DNA of 64,000 nucleotides from assembly GCA_003243195.1 (NCBI GenBank), contig QFQI01000001.1:372001-436000 (forward strand), written 5' to 3'. Every line of letters begins with the position of its first letter. Position 1 is the stretch's first letter. This DNA is from Sphingomonas taxi (GTDB lineage Bacteria > Pseudomonadota > Alphaproteobacteria > Sphingomonadales > Sphingomonadaceae). Positions 61,022-64,000 of the stretch are shown here, in pieces. Below the pieces are notes generated by a model, which did no database searches, was not told where the DNA came from, and saw nothing but the letters and a program-made list of their open reading frames with translations. Made by a program: the position numbers and the translations under genes.

Positions 61022-62325
61022 CCCCGGCTCCGTATGTGGTCAGCATAGACGCGCGCGCTTGGCTTCACCGTGCGGCGGAAGGTGGTGCGATCGACCGCGA
61101 CCAGCCCGAACTTCGGCCCATAGCCCGACAGCCATTCGAAATTGTCGAGCAGCGACCAGTGGATGTAGCCGAGCACCGGCACGCCGTCGCGCGCCGCCGC
61201 CCGGACCGAGGCGATCGCCGGCGGGATGAAGCGCTGACGCACCGCGTCGTCGGCCGTGTCGATCCCGTTCTCGGTGACGAGGATCGGTTTGCCGGTGGCC
61301 TTGTGGGCGTAGCGGACGACGTTGCCGACCGCGTCCGGATACCATTCCTTGCCATCGGGCAGCCGGGCGGCGTCGGCGGGGGGCTTCACGTCACGGTCAC
61401 GGCCCACCCAGGCACGGCCATAGGTCTGCACGCCGACGAAATCGTCCTTGTCCATGACGGCGAAGAACGGTGCGTAGATCTCGCGCCGTTTGCGCTCGAT
61501 CCCGCTGTCCGCGCCGACCGGCACATTGTCGGGGATGGCGAGGCTCATGCCGATCGGCAGGTCGCCGCGCACCGCGCGGATCGCGGCACGCGCCGCGACG
61601 TGCGCGGCGGTGACGCCGGGGATCATCGGCGCGGGATCGCCGGCATTGAGCAGCGAGAAGCGGTCGGACCCGCTCGCCCGCGCCGCGGCGGCGACGCAAG
61701 CCTTCATCACGGCCACGGCGGCGGGGGGCGGCGGAACGACCGCCCATTTGCCGCCGAGCGCGAGATTGGGTTCGTTGAAGGTCAGCGCGTGGCTGATCCC
61801 GCCCGCCAGCGCGCGGGCCACCCGTTCACAGTAGCGCGCGAAAAGCTGCGGCGCGTCGCGCTGCTCCCAGCCCCCGGCGGCGGCGAACCAGCGTGGCGTC
61901 GTGAAGTGGTTGAAGGTCACGACCGGCGCCAGCCCGAGTTCGCGGCAGTGATCGACCATCGCGGCATAATGGTCGAGATAGGCGTGGCTGAACTGACCCT
62001 TCGCCGGTTCGATCCGCGACCATTCTACCGAGAAGCGGTAGCAGTTCAGCCCCAGCGACTTCACGATCGCGATATCCTCGCGCCAGCGGTGCAGGCTGTC
62101 GCAGGCGTCGCCGGACGGTTCCCGGAAAACGGTCGGCGTCACCTGTTCCAGCAGCCACATGTCGGCCGCGTGATTGTTGCCCTCCACCTGGTGCCCGGCG
62201 GTGGCCGCGCCCCACAGGAAGGGAGCGGGCGTCGCCGGGACGGTCGCGCGGGAGCGGCCCGGCAGGGCCATTGCGGCGGCGCCGGTCATCACCGCGATGG
62301 CGCCGCGTCGGTCGATGGTGCTCAT
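61018..62325 (-). CDS. Tat-type GH1 beta-glycosidase
   Basis: The 435-residue product has a twin-arginine-like signal (TIDRRGAIAVMTGAAAMALP) and a GH1 barrel. The acid/base Glu is in LTFNEPNLAL and the nucleophile Glu in ILVTENGIDTA, with the typical start FLWGAATAGHQVEGNN and the sugar-site Trp/Glu region. It hydrolyses beta-glucosides or related glycosides, here probably in the periplasm. The ATG at 62325 follows one base after the preceding stop. GH1 enzymes with Tat signals are unusual; most are cytoplasmic. Confidence 0.92.
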   Translation of the reverse strand: MSTIDRRGAIAVMTGAAAMALPGRSRATVPATPAPFLWGAATAGHQVEGNNHAADMWLLEQVTPTVFREPSGDACDSLHRWREDIAIVKSLGLNCYRFSVEWSRIEPAKGQFSHAYLDHYAAMVDHCRELGLAPVVTFNHFTTPRWFAAAGGWEQRDAPQLFARYCERVARALAGGISHALTFNEPNLALGGKWAVVPPPPAAVAVMKACVAAAARASGSDRFSLLNAGDPAPMIPGVTAAHVAARAAIRAVRGDLPIGMSLAIPDNVPVGADSGIERKRREIYAPFFAVMDKDDFVGVQTYGRAWVGRDRDVKPPADAARLPDGKEWYPDAVGNVVRYAHKATGKPILVTENGIDTADDAVRQRFIPPAIASVRAAARDGVPVLGYIHWSLLDNFEWLSGYGPKFGLVAVDRTTFRRTVKPSARVYADHIRSRG

Positions 62326-62326
62326 G

Positions 62327-63637
62327 TCAGTATCGCTCGCCATCGGGACGCTGCCCGGTTTCGACCCAGCGATGCAGCGTGTGCCACATCACCCGCGCCT
62401 GTCGCGGCGTGAAGCCGCAGTGTGCCCAGCCCTTCAACCCCGTGCCGGGGATCTCCTTCTGCTGCGACGGTGCCCACAACAGCACGAAGTGGCGCGCATT
62501 GTCCGCCGCCTTCACGCGGTCGCGCAGCAGCATGGCCTGATCGGCGAAGACGAGCCCGTCATGGGGATTGTGGACGCTGAGCAGGGGAATCGTGAACCGC
62601 CCGGTCGAACGATACCATCGCCGCGCGAAGCGGACCGCCTGCGGATCGGCGGTCGCTCGCCCGATGGTGCGCTCGATCTCCGGCGGCAACGCATAGCGCT
62701 TGTCGGCATTGCCATAGACCACGCCGCCGAAGCTGGCGCGCATGTCGTCCATGCCCACCATCGCGGTCATGATCGGGAACATGAAGCTCGCCGGATCGGC
62801 ATCGGCGTTCGCCGCCGCGGCGATCCGTCGCACCATCCCGGCCTCGGGACCGTCGGGGCGGTCGCGCGCCGCGGCGAACAGCTTCGCGATCGGGCCGCTC
62901 ATCCGCTTGAGCTGCATGTAGAGCCACGCCGGCCGGGCGAAGCCCAGGCCGGCGGGCGGGGTCGGCGAGACGGCGTTGCGGGTCAGGTCGTGCTCGCCCG
63001 GCAGGGCGTAGTCGGTGCCGCGGGTCACCGCGTCATACACGGCACGCAGGTCGACGAGATGTCCGATCTCCGTTTCCCAGTCGCCGGTGACCCCGCACGC
63101 GGTCATCGCCCCGACGAAGGCGCGCGGGTGCCTCTCGATCAGCGCCATGACGATGTTGCCGCCCATCGACGCGCCGCCGATATAGAAGCGCCGCGCGCCC
63201 ACCTGTTGCAGCCAGCCGCGCAGGCGCAGCGTGTTGGCGACGCCGCTTTGGACCGCCATCGCCGGCTTGTCGAAGGCGCTCTGGCCGATGACGTAGCCGT
63301 CGCGGTAGGCGGCGGAGAGGAAGCCGCCGGACGGATCTTTCGCGGCCGGATCGGCGGGAACCGACACCGGCGATCCGGGGATCGAATAACCGTTGGCGAA
63401 CAGCGCGGCATCGCCGTTCCAGCGTGGCGGGACGGCGATGCCGAAGGGACGGCCCGCCAGCCGGCCGGCGACGCTCATCCCGCCGTCCGCGCGGCCGTTG
63501 GCGTCGACGTCCGTCGCGCCGGCGGCGGCCATCCGCCCGACCAACGCCTGCTGCGCGGCGGTCAGCGGACGGCGTTGCGTCCGCTCGCCGCATCCCGCCA
63601 GCGCCAGCGCGGTCGCGACGATCAGCGCAGCGCGCAT
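62327..63637 (-). CDS. secreted alpha/beta hydrolase (2), lipoprotein-like
   Basis: The 436-residue product has a lipobox (ALIVATALALAGCGERT), so it may be a lipoprotein. The nucleophile motif is YIGGASMGGNIVMAL near 157, with the HNPHDGLVFADQAM acid and the GWAHCGFTPRQAR His. It is paralogous to 57710-59032 (same order of conserved blocks: ANGYSIPGSPVSV, CGV, YALPG). Its ATG overlaps the stop of the TonB receptor (TGATG). It may release acyl groups from substrates that the receptor imports. Confidence 0.85.
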   Translation of the reverse strand: MRAALIVATALALAGCGERTQRRPLTAAQQALVGRMAAAGATDVDANGRADGGMSVAGRLAGRPFGIAVPPRWNGDAALFANGYSIPGSPVSVPADPAAKDPSGGFLSAAYRDGYVIGQSAFDKPAMAVQSGVANTLRLRGWLQQVGARRFYIGGASMGGNIVMALIERHPRAFVGAMTACGVTGDWETEIGHLVDLRAVYDAVTRGTDYALPGEHDLTRNAVSPTPPAGLGFARPAWLYMQLKRMSGPIAKLFAAARDRPDGPEAGMVRRIAAAANADADPASFMFPIMTAMVGMDDMRASFGGVVYGNADKRYALPPEIERTIGRATADPQAVRFARRWYRSTGRFTIPLLSVHNPHDGLVFADQAMLLRDRVKAADNARHFVLLWAPSQQKEIPGTGLKGWAHCGFTPRQARVMWHTLHRWVETGQRPDGERY

Positions 63638-64000
63638 CAGAAACGATACCTCAGTTCGAGCCCGTACTGCGCCGGTTCGCCATAGATCGAATTGCTGAAG
63701 CCGGAGTTGTTGTAGCCGGTGTTGGCGGTGATCCGATACGCCTTGTCGAGCACGTTGGTGCCGTAGATCGCGAGGTCCAGCGGCGCGCCGCGCACGTCCT
63801 TCCATTCCAGACGCAGGTTCAGGAGGCCGTAGGGGTCGATCGAATCGAACGGCTGCGGATCGGCGGCCACCAGTTGGCGCGATTGCCAGCTATAGGTCGC
63901 GCGGACGCCGAGATCGCCTTCGCCCGCGGGGATCGGCAGGCCGATGCGACCGTCCAGGCTGAACTTGTGCTTGGCGACGAAGGTGAAGGGCGTGCCCACA
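63637..64000 (-). CDS. TonB-dependent receptor, C-terminal part (cut by window edge)
   Basis: The last ~120 residues of an outer-membrane beta barrel are visible. Strands such as GDLGVRATYSWQSRQLV and LLNLRLEWKDVRGAPLDLAI precede a C-terminal RYRF end (GLELRYRF). The gene continues past the right edge. Receptor plus hydrolases and a beta-glycosidase is the arrangement of a saccharide-uptake locus. Confidence 0.9.
   Translation of the reverse strand, partial: VGTPFTFVAKHKFSLDGRIGLPIPAGEGDLGVRATYSWQSRQLVAADPQPFDSIDPYGLLNLRLEWKDVRGAPLDLAIYGTNVLDKAYRITANTGYNNSGFSNSIYGEPAQYGLELRYRF

Overview
The window is high-GC, tightly packed bacterial chromosome. It looks like a sphingomonad (Alphaproteobacteria, Sphingomonas or a close relative). 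The reasons are the gene repertoire (TonB-dependent receptor, SapC and tryptophan-halogenase-like trio; LacI regulators beside sugar loci; small sphingomonad-type hypothetical proteins), the GC-rich codon use, frequent ATGA/TGATG stop-start overlaps, and a tRNA-Thr(GGT) of alphaproteobacterial type. The species assignment is an inference from gene content, not a sequence search.

Region 1 (1-17.0 kb) is mostly housekeeping. It holds a small lipoprotein, aconitase (acnA), a PhnA-like protein, an amino-acid permease, a CoA-binding protein, the Fe-S carrier ApbC/Mrp, the HflK/HflC membrane pair, a DegP/HtrA protease, a tiny Cys-containing secreted peptide with its own terminator, a HerA/DUF853 ATPase, a phosphoribosyltransferase, a bactofilin-like mini-protein, a 2OG-Fe(II) oxygenase, a Bcr/CflA exporter and several small proteins.

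Region 2 (17.0-33.5 kb) is the most interesting part: a carbohydrate locus bounded by two LacI-family regulators. A large TonB-dependent receptor, SapC and a flavin-dependent halogenase-like protein form one unit. A Gfo/Idh oxidoreductase is divergent from a seven-gene run: cytochrome c, TIM-barrel isomerase, MFS transporter, Tat-type isomerase, Tat-type GMC small subunit, Tat-type isomerase and GMC flavoprotein. No classical glycoside hydrolase is present. The set suggests oxidation of a glycoside or sugar to a keto-sugar in the periplasm, electron transfer to cytochrome c, and isomerisation or lyase chemistry by the TIM-barrel enzymes. Palindromes at 18145 and 25112 are candidate LacI operators.

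Region 3 (33.5-57.5 kb) holds an acyl-CoA ligase, a CitE-like lyase with an FMN reductase, a class A penicillin-binding protein, an FrhB-like/polysaccharide pyruvyl transferase pair, UDP-glucose dehydrogenase, an IS630-family element inserted inside a repeated palindromic element, an M28 peptidase, PepN, PEP carboxylase, a cluster of very small genes including a ParS/MbcA-like antitoxin domain, an EF-hand lipoprotein, an HNH endonuclease, aminopeptidase P, a 43-residue protein and tRNA-Thr.

Region 4 (57.7-64.0 kb) is a minus-strand operon that runs off the right edge: TonB receptor (C-terminus only), alpha/beta hydrolase, Tat-type GH1 beta-glycosidase, two HSL-type esterases and a second paralogous alpha/beta hydrolase. 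All are overlapping or nearly so. This looks like uptake and stepwise deacylation plus deglycosylation of an acylated beta-glycoside.
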